The translations under genes and the position numbers were made by a program. From Syntrophaceae bacterium UBA6112 (GTDB lineage: Bacteria > Desulfobacterota > Syntrophia > Syntrophales > UBA5619): a DNA stretch of 25,584 nt. Below are positions 1 to 7,814 of the stretch, in pieces. The stretch is taken from assembly GCA_002423465.1 (NCBI GenBank), contig DIWG01000067.1, forward strand, positions 1 through 25,584, read 5' to 3'. Within the stretch, counting starts at the first letter, position 1. Each line of letters begins with the position of its first letter. The notes below the pieces were generated by a model. That model was not told the origin of the DNA, did no database searches, and was given only the letters and a program-made list of their open reading frames with translations.

Positions 1-80
1 TCGAACTCGCAGGCCTGGCCGATGACGATGGGGCCGGAACCGATGATCAGAACTTTGTTGATGTCGCTTCGCTTTGGCAT
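1..80 (-). CDS. carB: Carbamoyl-phosphate synthase large subunit (N-terminal fragment)
   Basis: The reverse strand reads MPKRSDINKVLIIGSGPIVI and continues GQACEF, the hallmark N-terminus of CarB, which makes carbamoyl phosphate from bicarbonate, glutamine-derived ammonia and ATP for pyrimidine and arginine synthesis. Only 26 codons are visible; the rest lies left of the window. The start is the ATG at 80-78, preceded by a good AAGGAGAG ribosome site. The region upstream of it (81-238) contains no other convincing gene and presumably holds the carB promoter. There is no functional link to the peptide cluster; carB marks the conserved chromosomal backbone. Confidence 0.9.
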   Translation of the reverse strand, partial: MPKRSDINKVLIIGSGPIVIGQACEF

Positions 81-238
81 CAGGACTCTCCTTGGATGGC
101 GGTATTTTTTGGAGGGGAAAATCGCTTTTTCAGCGCCGGGAGTATAGGAAAAGACCCCAGGTGTGTCAATCACTTTCTGCGAATTCCGCTATCTGCGAAA
201 GGATGACATCCCGTCGCTGAGGAACGCAGAAATGATTT

Positions 239-616
239 ATGATGATATCTTTGAAATATCCGGGGAGATTGCCTATAGCGGTCCGAAAATGGATCTATGA
301 ACACGGTCGAAATCATGGAACGAAAGGGGAAACAGTAAAAGCATGCGCTGCAAAGTATGTGGATCTGGCCGAGTCTCGCGGAGCCGAGATGGCGAAGCGA
401 TGGTTTGAGGATGTGAAGAAGAACGGCAAAACCCTTTCCTATCATCCCCTGAGGGAGGATCAGGTGATCCCGCAGGGTGGCGATGAGGGCTGTCCGCTGG
501 TCAAAGGCTGGGTCGGCGGTGGGCGTATCTTCAACGGCCGAAGGCGAAGCAGGGGATCCCGATGTGTTCGGCCGTCTCATGCACCGCCGCATGAATGGCA
601 ACGGCGTAGGGGGTAG
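239..616 (+). CDS. Hypothetical protein with chimeric C-terminus
   Basis: I do not recognise the family. The first ~75 residues (charged, e.g. RKWIYEHGRNHG and AEMAKRWFEDVKKNGK) read like a genuine helical cytoplasmic protein. From about base 459 the frame runs antisense through the cobK remnant and becomes Arg/Gly-rich, so the last ~50 residues are probably not an evolved protein. This suggests the original 3' end was lost when the cobK fragment was juxtaposed. An alternative start at 231 in another frame gives MIYDDIFEISGEI and then stops after 22 codons, so a frameshift near the 5' end is also possible. No strong ribosome site is visible. It may be a gene remnant. Confidence 0.35.
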   Translation: MMISLKYPGRLPIAVRKWIYEHGRNHGTKGETVKACAAKYVDLAESRGAEMAKRWFEDVKKNGKTLSYHPLREDQVIPQGGDEGCPLVKGWVGGGRIFNGRRRSRGSRCVRPSHAPPHEWQRRRG

Positions 617-748
617 GCAGCATCCATGATCGCCTGGATCCCCTTTTCCCTCTCGAACGCGACCAATCGCTCTTCAGCAAGGCGTTCCGCCCGTCAGGAG
701 ATCCGGGGAGAGACGCCGATTGCGGGCGCGAGGTGGAGATCGCCGTGA
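459..748 (-). pseudogene. Degraded cobK/cbiJ (precorrin-6A reductase) remnant
   Basis: Reverse-strand translation gives two blocks that match the intact cobK at 13647-14450. One reads GIQAIMDAAYPYAVAIHAA then HETAEHIGIPC, matching GIRAIVDAAHPYAVAAHAA. The other reads DPAFDQRTALIATL, matching DPAFDQPAALIAAL at the C-terminus. They lie in different frames, and the central part of the gene (roughly 150 codons) is missing between them. The similarity runs rightward to about 748, where the dispersed repeat begins at 753. It has the same orientation as intact cobK but is clearly more diverged than a recent duplicate. It cannot encode a working reductase. Confidence 0.8.
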
Positions 749-752
749 CTGC

Positions 753-935
753 GGCCTCAATATGTCGAGGTCCCAACAAATATTGAGGCCACAGGAATCA
801 TTTCATACTTTTCTGCTGTTCTCTCCTGCTAATCTGATCATATGTTATTCAATGATTCATCATGACTTCGGATTTGCTTTCGCATGTTGGCAAGCCACTT
901 GCGGTTATGATCTGCATGATCCGGCCATAAAATGC
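753..935 (+). repeat. Dispersed ~190-bp intergenic repeat, copy 1
   Basis: The head is a perfect 11-bp inverted repeat, GGCCTCAATAT (753-763) and ATATTGAGGCC (780-790). It is followed by a body (AATCATTTCAT..., ...TTGGCAAGCCA.TTGC...) shared with copies at 9146 and 10828. This copy abuts the cobK remnant and lies upstream of the peptide precursor. No protein is encoded. The 3' limit is approximate. Confidence 0.8.
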
Positions 936-963
936 TTGACAACTTTTCTTTTTTGTATATTCT
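936..963 (+). promoter_or_regulatory. Possible sigma-70 promoter of the RiPP cluster
   Basis: TTGACA (936-941) is a perfect -35 hexamer. TATTCT (958-963) sits 16 bp downstream as a weak -10 (4 of 6 matches). It is the best promoter-like match in the AT-rich stretch before the precursor, at the right edge of repeat copy 1. It would give a leader of about 245 nt (roughly 970-1217) in which I see no convincing gene. Confidence 0.4.
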
Positions 964-1217
964 TTAGATAATTGAGGGGTGTTGTTTTCATTGAGTTACC
1001 ACCGTTTTTGGATGGTTCATGGCTTTCGAATTCATTGATTGACTGCGTAATTTATTTCATCGTTCAAGTGGGGAAGGATGGTCGGGCCCGGAGTGACGAC
1101 AATGGGGATTGTACCATGCAATTTATATATATTGATATTGAATGATCAAATGGAAAATGAGCAGTGGCGTTGTTTCCGGATGGCTAAACAGATTTATTCA
1201 AGAAAGGAGTTGTTCGC

Positions 1218-1547
1218 ATGTCGAATCAAGATACTGGGGGAAAATCAAAGTACGAGTCGCCCATCCTTGTACCCTTAGGTGAAATGGCCAAAGGCTCCGG
1301 GGTCTGCGGAGCGGGAAGTTCAGTTGTCGGCGGTGCCTGGGGCGGAGGCGTCACGACCTGTTTTGCGGGTGCTTGCGTTAATCCCGGAGGTGGAACAACG
1401 GATTGTACGGCGGGTGCTGCCGCAACACAGGATTGCTCGGCGGGTCCAACAGCAATGAGGGATTGCACGGCCGGCACTTGCGCGCTGAGAGCTTGCACGG
1501 CCGGCACTGCTGCAACATCGGCTTGCACGGCCGGTACTGCGAATTAG
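1218..1547 (+). CDS. Cys-rich repeat RiPP precursor peptide
   Basis: A 109-residue peptide starting at ATG 1218 behind a strong AGAAAGGAG site 8 nt upstream. The first ~30 residues (YESPILVPLGEMAKGSG) look like a leader. The core is Gly/Ala/Cys/Thr-rich. From residue 62 it has five ten-residue repeats, [D/A]C[T/S]AG-x-x-A-x-x, with Cys at 63, 73, 83, 93 and 103. An earlier CFAG (Cys48) and extra Cys at 30, 53 and 88 bring the total to nine. It lies directly upstream of a PqqD-like protein and two radical SAM/SPASM enzymes, so it is very probably their substrate. Such enzymes commonly install Cys thioether or other crosslinks in peptides. The modification and product activity are not deducible from sequence. 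The antisense ORF here is a shadow. Confidence 0.85.
   Translation: MSNQDTGGKSKYESPILVPLGEMAKGSGVCGAGSSVVGGAWGGGVTTCFAGACVNPGGGTTDCTAGAAATQDCSAGPTAMRDCTAGTCALRACTAGTAATSACTAGTAN
1401..1547 (+). repeat. 30-bp tandem repeats encoding the precursor core
   Basis: Five in-frame units start at 1401, 1431, 1461, 1491 and 1521, the last truncated by the stop codon. Each begins GATTG or GCTTG followed by CACGGC or a close variant. The third to fifth units are closest to each other at DNA level, which suggests recent unit duplication at the 3' end, while the first two have diverged. Confidence 0.85.
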
Positions 1548-1598
1548 TGTATCGCAGATTGCGTGATCGGCAACGGTCTGGTTGAGATCGCATTACGG

Positions 1599-1640
1599 CT
1601 TGCCTGATGCCTTTTGCTGTTTTCGGCAAGGTTGGTTTTT
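1599..1640 (+). terminator. Possible weak terminator or attenuator after the precursor
   Basis: CTTGCC (1599-1604) pairs with GGCAAG (1625-1630) across a 20-nt loop and is followed by GGTTGG and a run of six or more T. The stem is short and the loop long, so termination would be partial at best. A partial stop here would favour precursor mRNA over the enzyme genes. Confidence 0.3.
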
Positions 1641-1725
1641 TAAAACCGAAAGTAGCGTTAGGGCGAGGGGGCATCGTTCCGAAACAATCACTCCGGACTT
1701 TGGGGATTCATACCTTTGGCGGGAC

Positions 1726-1751
1726 ACATAGCGGCATTGATGCCGCTATGT
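1726..1751 (+). promoter_or_regulatory. Perfect hairpin between precursor and PqqD-like gene
   Basis: ACATAGCGGCA (1726-1736), loop TTGA, then TGCCGCTATGT (1741-1751) form a perfect 11-bp stem. No T-run follows; the GGAGG ribosome site of the next gene starts 8 nt later. It is more likely an mRNA stability, processing or translation-control element than a terminator. Confidence 0.6.
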
Positions 1752-1772
1752 AGTATATGGAGGAAATCATTC

Positions 1773-2072
1773 ATGAATCAAACGGATAGACCGATTGCCA
1801 ATCCCATTGTTGTGCTCCGCGAGGAATTTGACGACTGGGCCGTGCTCTTCAATCCCGATACGGCCGATGCCGTGGGAACCAATCCTGTCGGTGTAGCGGT
1901 ATGGAAACGGATGGACGGCAAGAGAAGCCTCGATGATATCGTGTCGGAGATCAAAAAAAGCTTCGAAGACACTCCGGATTCCGCCCTGAAAGAGATCGCC
2001 GCCTTCGTGAACACACTGGCTGAAAACGGTTTTGCGGGGCTGGAATTGGAGAGAAAAATAGCGGATGCCTGA
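1773..2072 (+). CDS. PqqD-like peptide-recognition protein (ScmD-like)
   Basis: A 99-residue protein of PqqD size and character. PqqD-type proteins (RiPP recognition elements) bind the leader of a precursor peptide and present it to a radical SAM enzyme. Visible family features are the N-terminal LREEFDDWAVLFNPDTADAV, the GTNPVGVAVWKRMDGKRSLDD turn-helix segment (split: residues ~36-56), and a C-terminal helix (FVNTLAENGFAGLE). I chose ATG 1773, which has GGAGG 9 nt upstream, over the longer frame from 1716 that would translate through the hairpin. Its stop overlaps the next start by 8 nt, implying coupled translation with the radical SAM enzyme. The order PqqD-rSAM-rSAM resembles the SynChlorMet cassette (ScmD-ScmE-ScmF); this assignment is from memory of that family. 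Confidence 0.85.
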   Translation: MNQTDRPIANPIVVLREEFDDWAVLFNPDTADAVGTNPVGVAVWKRMDGKRSLDDIVSEIKKSFEDTPDSALKEIAAFVNTLAENGFAGLELERKIADA

Positions 2073-3195
2073 AGAACTCAAGGACAAAATAGAACCATCC
2101 GCGTCCAGGGTCATGCGAGCTCCGCGCAGCCTGACCCTGGAAATCACGGCCCGATGTAATCTGCGTTGCCGCTACTGCTACTTCTTCAGCAACCCGGCGG
2201 TCGAATACCGGGACCTTCCAACAGACGAATGGCTTCAATTCTTCGACGAACTGGGGTCGTTGGGCGTGATGAAAGTCACCCTGGCGGGAGGAGAACCGTT
2301 TATCCGGGAGGACCTGTCCGTACTTCTTGCGGGAATCGTCCGCAACCGGATGCGCTTCTCTTTCCTGTCCAATGGTGTGCTGATTGACGATGAAATTGCC
2401 GCTTTCATCGCCGGCACCGGACGCTGCGAGTATATCCAGGTGTCGGTGGATGGTTCATGTGCAGAAGTGCACGACGCCTGTCGCGGGCAAGGCTCCTTTG
2501 AAGGCGCCATACGCGGCATTCGCACACTGCAGCGCCATCGGATCGGTGTGGGGGTGCGTGTCACGATCAATCGAAAAAACGTGCATGATCTGGAAAATAT
2601 CGCTCACTTTCTTTTGGATGAGATGGGCCTGTCGGATTTTGGCACCAACTCGGCAGGGTACATGGGTACATGCTGCATAAACGCGGATGATGTGATGCTG
2701 AACATCGAGGAGCGGAAAGAGGCCATGGCGACCTTGTTGCGCCTCACGGTGAAATACGCTGGGCGCATCTCCTCAGAGGCCGGCCCCTTGACCGATGTGC
2801 GCATGTGGCGCCGGATGGAAGAAGCGCGGGCGGAGGGCAAGCCGGCCTTTCACAACGGCGGCCGTCTCACCGGATGCGGCTGCACCGGCAACAAAATCGC
2901 CGTGCGTACCGATGGCGCAATCGTTCCCTGCAACATGTTGGCCCATGTTGAACTGGGGCGTATCAACCATGATTCTCTGGCAGAAATATGGCTAAACAGC
3001 ACGGTGCTGAACCAACTTCGCAACCGACATACGATCCCGCTGGCCGGGTTTGAGTTCTGCGCCGGCTGTTCCTATATCCCTTATTGCACAGGCAACTGTC
3101 CGGGGTTGGCCTACACGATCACCGGCCAGATTGACCATCCCAGCCCGGATGCTTGTTTGCGACGTTTTCTCGAGGAAGGTGGCACAATCGCATGA
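2065..3195 (+). CDS. Radical SAM/SPASM peptide maturase 1 (ScmE-like)
   Basis: A 376-residue radical SAM enzyme. Cys31, Cys35 and Cys38 (CNLRCRYCY) form the CX3CX2C site for the SAM-binding 4Fe-4S cluster, and AGGEPF matches the SAM-binding GGE motif. The C-terminal SPASM region carries many further cysteines (CGCTGNK, IVPCNML, FCAGCSYIPYCTGNC and a final Cys near residue 366) for auxiliary clusters. SPASM enzymes of the PqqE/AnSME type modify peptides by radical chemistry, often forming thioether or C-C crosslinks. It starts inside the PqqD-like gene and ends in an ATGA overlap with the second enzyme, so the three are one translational unit. The substrate is inferred to be the precursor at 1218. 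Confidence 0.92.
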   Translation: MPEELKDKIEPSASRVMRAPRSLTLEITARCNLRCRYCYFFSNPAVEYRDLPTDEWLQFFDELGSLGVMKVTLAGGEPFIREDLSVLLAGIVRNRMRFSFLSNGVLIDDEIAAFIAGTGRCEYIQVSVDGSCAEVHDACRGQGSFEGAIRGIRTLQRHRIGVGVRVTINRKNVHDLENIAHFLLDEMGLSDFGTNSAGYMGTCCINADDVMLNIEERKEAMATLLRLTVKYAGRISSEAGPLTDVRMWRRMEEARAEGKPAFHNGGRLTGCGCTGNKIAVRTDGAIVPCNMLAHVELGRINHDSLAEIWLNSTVLNQLRNRHTIPLAGFEFCAGCSYIPYCTGNCPGLAYTITGQIDHPSPDACLRRFLEEGGTIA

Positions 3196-4319
3196 ACATT
3201 CCGCGTAGGATGAAAATGAAACCGTGGAAGAAGGGATTGGCCGGAGAGCGTACGATCAACACATTGTATTTCTACCTGACCGAAGGGTGTAACCTTGCAT
3301 GCCGCCATTGCTGGATGGGCCCCCGGTTCGACGCCACAGGCAACCATTATCCCACCCTGCCGGTTGAGTCGTTCGAGACGGCCATCCGCGAAGCCAAGTC
3401 GCTGGGGTTGAGCGGTGTCAAACTGACCGGCGGCGAGCCGTTGTTGCATCCTCATTTTTCTCGTTTGCTGGAGATTGTCCGGCGTGAGGAGTTGAAGCTG
3501 ACGGTCGAGACCAACGGTCTGCTTTGTACGCCGGAGGTTGCTGCCGAAATCGCCAAATCTCCGAACCGCTTCGTATCCGTCAGTATCGACGGAACGGATG
3601 CGGCGACCCACGAATGGGTGCGCGGTGTACCGGGATCCTTTGAAGCAGCCCGCCAGGCAGTGCGCAACCTTGTTGCCGCCGGTATCATGCCTCAGGTTAT
3701 TTTCACGGTAATGCGCAGCAATGTCGACCAGGTGGATGCCATGGTGAGAATGGTCCAAGACCTGGGTGCCGCCTCACTCAAGTTCAACGTTGTGCAGCCC
3801 ACTGCACGAGGCGAAAAGTTGCATGAAAACCTGGAAACCCTGAACATTGCCGACCTCATCGCGTTGGGGCGGTATGTGGAGCAGGAACTGGCGCCCAATA
3901 CCCGGTTGGATCTCTTCTTTCATTACCCGCACGCCTTCAAGGCCCTCAGCCGTATTGCCAGCGGGGAGGGGTGCGGCGTCTGCGGGATCTTCGGCATCAT
4001 GGGTGTCATCGCCAGCGGACACTATGCCCTGTGCGGTATCGGCGAGCAGGTGCCGGAACTGGTCTTTGGCGAGGTCGGGAAAGACAGGTTGGCGGAGGTA
4101 TGGCGAGAAAACGCAGTCTTGAAGGCTCTGCGTGAGGGACTTCCCGAGAAGCTGGAAGGGGTCTGCAGCCGCTGCCTGTTGAAGGAGCGCTGCCTGGGCT
4201 CATGTGTTGCCCAGAACTACTACAGCAAGAGCAGTCTATGGGCGCCATACTGGTTTTGTGAACAGGCGGAAGAAGCGGGCCTATTCCCATCTTCACGCTT
4301 GGGAACAAGACCCGCTTAG
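3192..4319 (+). CDS. Radical SAM/SPASM peptide maturase 2 (ScmF-like)
   Basis: A 375-residue radical SAM protein with Cys33, Cys37 and Cys40 (CNLACRHCW) and a TGGEPLL motif. The C-terminal SPASM half has CGVCGIFG, ALCGIGEQ, VCSRCLLKERCLGSC and a last Cys near residue 359. I chose ATG 3192, which overlaps the upstream stop as ATGA; the longer frame from 3153 would reach further into the neighbour. The two enzymes are clearly paralogous in layout but diverged, so they probably do different steps on the same peptide or act as a pair. Two PqqE-like enzymes with one PqqD is the arrangement of the SynChlorMet cassette. Confidence 0.92.
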   Translation: MNIPRRMKMKPWKKGLAGERTINTLYFYLTEGCNLACRHCWMGPRFDATGNHYPTLPVESFETAIREAKSLGLSGVKLTGGEPLLHPHFSRLLEIVRREELKLTVETNGLLCTPEVAAEIAKSPNRFVSVSIDGTDAATHEWVRGVPGSFEAARQAVRNLVAAGIMPQVIFTVMRSNVDQVDAMVRMVQDLGAASLKFNVVQPTARGEKLHENLETLNIADLIALGRYVEQELAPNTRLDLFFHYPHAFKALSRIASGEGCGVCGIFGIMGVIASGHYALCGIGEQVPELVFGEVGKDRLAEVWRENAVLKALREGLPEKLEGVCSRCLLKERCLGSCVAQNYYSKSSLWAPYWFCEQAEEAGLFPSSRLGTRPA

Positions 4320-4342
4320 GCATCCACTTATCACGATCGGCA

Positions 4343-5953
4343 ATGCCATTGCAGAATAATCACGGGAAGATACCCGGGGCCATGTTCTTTGCCGCCTATA
4401 TTGGCCCCAGCATGAATCCGACTCTGCGCGAGCCGGAGATCATGGAGATCATGCCTTATGACAGGAAGCCTTTGCGCGTCGGCGATGTGGTTTTTTTTCT
4501 GTCGCCGGGGGCTGATCAGCCGGTCGTACACCGCGTTGTCCGCGTGACACCCGCAGGTATATCCACGCTCGGTGATAACAATACGCAAGAGGATACTTTC
4601 CTCTTGCAGCCAAAGAGCATTCAAGGCCAGGTGGTGGCCGCGTGGAGGGGTCAGAAACGACGTAAGATCGCAGGCGGGTTTCAGGGCCGGTTGAAAAGCC
4701 GCTGGCTTCGTTGGCGACGCGTCCTTGAACGCGGTGTGTCTCTTTTTTTGCACCCCCTTTATCAGGCCCTGTCTCGCTGGAGGGTGGTCACCCGGTTGTT
4801 GCCTGTTCCATTCCGGCCGCGAGTCGTCGTCTTCCGCGCCCAAGATCGGGATCAATTTCAGCTCCTGCTGGGACAGCGTGTTATTGGGCGATACGATGAC
4901 TACAGGCATCAATGGCAGATCCAACGGCCATTCCATTTGTTTGTGGATGGAAGGGCGCTTCCAAGGCAGCAGGATAAAGGTCGACCAAACCGGCAAGTTT
5001 TAAAGGAACGACAACGAGCCATGCACCAGCCGCCGACGCAGGAAGTGCTGCATAACCTCGTCCTGGCTGATGGGAGCCGTTGGGAAATTGCCGCCGGGGA
5101 CGAGGAGGCCGCATCCATTGTTTCACAACTGGGATGCGCGATGCAGTTACGCATGACGACGGACGCAATTGAACCCTCTCATTACGGCAATCTATGCCGG
5201 CTTCTCGTCCAGGTTGACGCACACACGTCCATAGCGGATTGTTATGTTCCGTTGGCATCAGAAAATGACGGCATCGTTGTCTGTATTCTAAGTCCATGCG
5301 ATCACTGGGGCGGTCCACACGTAAATCTTGTGAGATTATCGCTCGTCTTTGCTCGTGAAGCGCAGGCCCGCGGAGGAGTCCTCGTGCACGGTGCGCTCGC
5401 AGAACGGGGCGGCATGGGCGTGATCCTGGCTGCACCGGGCGGGACGGGAAAGACCACTGCCAGCAATCGGCTTCCGGCGCCATGGCATTCGCTTTGCGAC
5501 GATACAACGCTCGTGGTGAGAGATCCGCAGGGCAAATACTGGGCGCATCCCTGGCCCACCTGGAGCCGTTTCCTGGACGGGGGGGTGGGAGGAACATGGG
5601 AGGTGCAGAACGCCGTGCCTCTCAAGGGCATCTTCATTTTGACCCGGGCCATTGAAGATCGCGTGAAACGGGTAGGGTCCGGGCATGCGGTCAGCCTGCT
5701 CGGGGAGTGCGTGAGACAGGCCTCCATGTTCATGCCGCTGGGCCTATTCAAAGAAGATGTCCACGCCCTGTATCTGGAGCGGTTCAATAATCTTTGCGCC
5801 TTGGCCCGAGTCGTACCCGCACACGTGCTTCACATCAGCCTAACCGGCGCCTTCTGGCAAAAGATTGAGCAGGCGCTTGAGGAAGGCGACTGCGAGGAAA
5901 CGCAAGGAGCGATCGGCAAGAATGCATCCGTATTGAAGTCGCAGAGTGCTTGA
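4343..5953 (+). CDS. S26 signal-peptidase-like / HPr-kinase-like fusion (ScmC-like C-terminus)
   Basis: One 536-residue frame holds two modules. Residues ~14-205 resemble S26 signal peptidases: GPSMNPTL with Ser23, VVHRVV with His63 and TLGDNN at 75-80. His in place of the usual Lys is the archaeal/SEC11/SipW pattern. There is no obvious N-terminal membrane anchor. Residues ~227-536 resemble the HPr-kinase-like proteins of RiPP clusters, with a P-loop GGTGKTT (366-372) and an Asp pair (CDD, 385-387). The linker (residues 205-226) is Arg/Gln-rich and looks like translated spacer. ATG 5021 (residue 227), with AAAGGAA upstream, could start an independent second protein. The first module could remove the leader peptide, and the second could be a regulatory or modifying kinase; neither role is shown. 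The start at 4343 lacks a good ribosome site, and ATG 4382 is an alternative. Confidence 0.75.
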   Translation: MPLQNNHGKIPGAMFFAAYIGPSMNPTLREPEIMEIMPYDRKPLRVGDVVFFLSPGADQPVVHRVVRVTPAGISTLGDNNTQEDTFLLQPKSIQGQVVAAWRGQKRRKIAGGFQGRLKSRWLRWRRVLERGVSLFLHPLYQALSRWRVVTRLLPVPFRPRVVVFRAQDRDQFQLLLGQRVIGRYDDYRHQWQIQRPFHLFVDGRALPRQQDKGRPNRQVLKERQRAMHQPPTQEVLHNLVLADGSRWEIAAGDEEAASIVSQLGCAMQLRMTTDAIEPSHYGNLCRLLVQVDAHTSIADCYVPLASENDGIVVCILSPCDHWGGPHVNLVRLSLVFAREAQARGGVLVHGALAERGGMGVILAAPGGTGKTTASNRLPAPWHSLCDDTTLVVRDPQGKYWAHPWPTWSRFLDGGVGGTWEVQNAVPLKGIFILTRAIEDRVKRVGSGHAVSLLGECVRQASMFMPLGLFKEDVHALYLERFNNLCALARVVPAHVLHISLTGAFWQKIEQALEEGDCEETQGAIGKNASVLKSQSA

Positions 5954-5965
5954 TGATTTCGAACA

Positions 5966-7789
5966 ATGATGGAAGAACAAACTGAGTCGATAAAGCTGAA
6001 AATACGACGCGTTCTACAGCTTGGTCGCGCTGTGCGATTTGTCTGGCAGAGCGCTAAAGGCTGGACCATCGTAAACGGGATCCTCATTGTGGTCCAGGGA
6101 GTATTGCCGTTACTCCCCCTGTATCTCATGAAGCTCATGGTGGACGCCGTGACCGCGGGTGTGGCGGCTCCTGACAAGGGGGTAGCTTTTAAGCACGTGC
6201 TGTTGCTCGTTGGCCTTATGGGTGCAGCGATCCTGTTTACTTCCCTGATCCGATCGATAACGGGACTGGTCAGCGAATGGCAGACTTACATCGTCACGGA
6301 TCACATGAACGACGTTCTTCTCGCCAAATCTGTTGAGGTCGATCTGGAGTATTACGAGAGTGCGCGATACTACGACACACTTCATCGCGCCCAACGCGAG
6401 GCCCCCTTTCGGCCCATCAGTATCGTGAATGGTTTGGCGCAGATTGGTCAGAACGGAATCTCGCTGTTGGCGATCGCAGGACTGCTCTTGTCCTTTCATT
6501 GGATCGTAGCGGTCATCCTATTTATTGCCGTCAGTTCCGGTGCGGCAGTGCGATTAATATATACCGGCAAGATGTATCGCTGGCAATGTGAGCAGACATC
6601 AACAGAAAGGCAAGCCGGCTACCTGAATTGGATGCTCACCGACAGCAGCCACGCCAAGGAAATCCGCCTGTTTGACCTGGGATCTCTTTTCATGCGCCGC
6701 TTTAACGATGTCCGCCGAAAACTCCGCAAGGGAAGAATGGACATCACGCGCAGGCGGTACATCGCTGATTTTGCCGCTCAGATGGTCGCAACTGCGGCAA
6801 TCTACGGTTCTTATGCTTACGTCGCCTATCAGGCGATGGGGGGAAAGATCACGTTGGGTGATCTGGTGATGTATTATCAAGCGTTTCAACGTGTACAGGG
6901 ATTTCTTCAGGGGATATTGAGCAGTCTGTCAGGACTGTTTGAAGACAACCTGTTCCTGTCCAATCTCTACGAGTTCCTGGATCTGAAACGCACAGTCGTC
7001 GAACCGGTTCATGCCAGCCCTGTCCCTCAGCCGATGCAAAGCGGTATCAAGCTGAACCATGTGAGTTTTCAGTATCCGGGAGGCGCCAGGAAGGTTCTTG
7101 AGGATATTTCCCTTACCATCCGGCCGGGAGAAGTGGTGGCATTGGTGGGAGAGAATGGTTCGGGTAAGACCACTTTGATCAAGTTGTTGTGTCGATTGTA
7201 CGATCCAACCGGCGGGACCATTGCTATCGACGGGATCGATCTGCGCCGGTTTGAAACAAAAGCGCTGAGAAACGAAATCGCCATCATTTTTCAGGACTAC
7301 GCGCACTACCATCTGACGGCCCGGGAGAACATCTGGTTTGGGAATACAGCCCTTCCGCCCGACCATGAACGTGTCACCACAGCCGCACGCCGCTCGGGGG
7401 CTGATGACGTCATCAGCGGGTTGCCTCATGGCTATGATACGATTCTGGGAAAGTGGTTCGAGGACGGGGAAGAACTGAGCATCGGCGAGTGGCAGAAAGT
7501 GGCCCTGGCCCGCGCCTTTATGCGCGATGCACAGATCATCGTCCTGGACGAACCGACAAGCTCCATGGATGCCAAGGCGGAATATGAGGTTTTTCAGAGT
7601 TTTCGGCAACTGATGTCCGACCGAACAGCCATCCTCATCAGTCATCGCTTTTCCACCGTGCGGATGGCTGACCGTATTTATGTGCTGAAGCAGGGAAGCA
7701 TCGTTGAAGGCGGCACCCACAAAGAGCTCATTCTTTTGGGAGGAACCTATGCCCGGTTGTTCGAAATGCAAGCTCGGCATTACCGATGA
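5966..7789 (+). CDS. ABC transporter, fused membrane and ATPase domains (peptide exporter)
   Basis: A 607-residue half-transporter, expected to work as a homodimer in the inner membrane. An N-terminal membrane domain with about six hydrophobic segments (residues ~30-330) is followed by an ATPase. The ATPase has Walker A GENGSGKT (395-402), signature LSIGE (504-508, a variant of LSGGQ), Walker B IIVLDEP (524-530) and the switch His560. There is no N-terminal C39 peptidase domain, so any leader removal must be done by another protein, which fits the S26-like module just upstream. It starts 12 nt after that gene; ATG 5966 and 5969 are both possible. From context it likely exports the modified peptide. 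Confidence 0.9.
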   Translation: MMEEQTESIKLKIRRVLQLGRAVRFVWQSAKGWTIVNGILIVVQGVLPLLPLYLMKLMVDAVTAGVAAPDKGVAFKHVLLLVGLMGAAILFTSLIRSITGLVSEWQTYIVTDHMNDVLLAKSVEVDLEYYESARYYDTLHRAQREAPFRPISIVNGLAQIGQNGISLLAIAGLLLSFHWIVAVILFIAVSSGAAVRLIYTGKMYRWQCEQTSTERQAGYLNWMLTDSSHAKEIRLFDLGSLFMRRFNDVRRKLRKGRMDITRRRYIADFAAQMVATAAIYGSYAYVAYQAMGGKITLGDLVMYYQAFQRVQGFLQGILSSLSGLFEDNLFLSNLYEFLDLKRTVVEPVHASPVPQPMQSGIKLNHVSFQYPGGARKVLEDISLTIRPGEVVALVGENGSGKTTLIKLLCRLYDPTGGTIAIDGIDLRRFETKALRNEIAIIFQDYAHYHLTARENIWFGNTALPPDHERVTTAARRSGADDVISGLPHGYDTILGKWFEDGEELSIGEWQKVALARAFMRDAQIIVLDEPTSSMDAKAEYEVFQSFRQLMSDRTAILISHRFSTVRMADRIYVLKQGSIVEGGTHKELILLGGTYARLFEMQARHYR

Positions 7790-7814
7790 CGATTGGATGA
7801 TCCCGGAGGATTGA

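Noticed and set aside
1226..1528. 100-codon minus-strand ORF opposite the precursor
   Set aside because: Its Pro/Ala/Val repeats are the mirror of the precursor's tandem DNA repeats, and there is no ribosome site.
1401..1547. CRISPR-like array
   Set aside because: The 30-bp units are contiguous, in-frame coding repeats without spacers.
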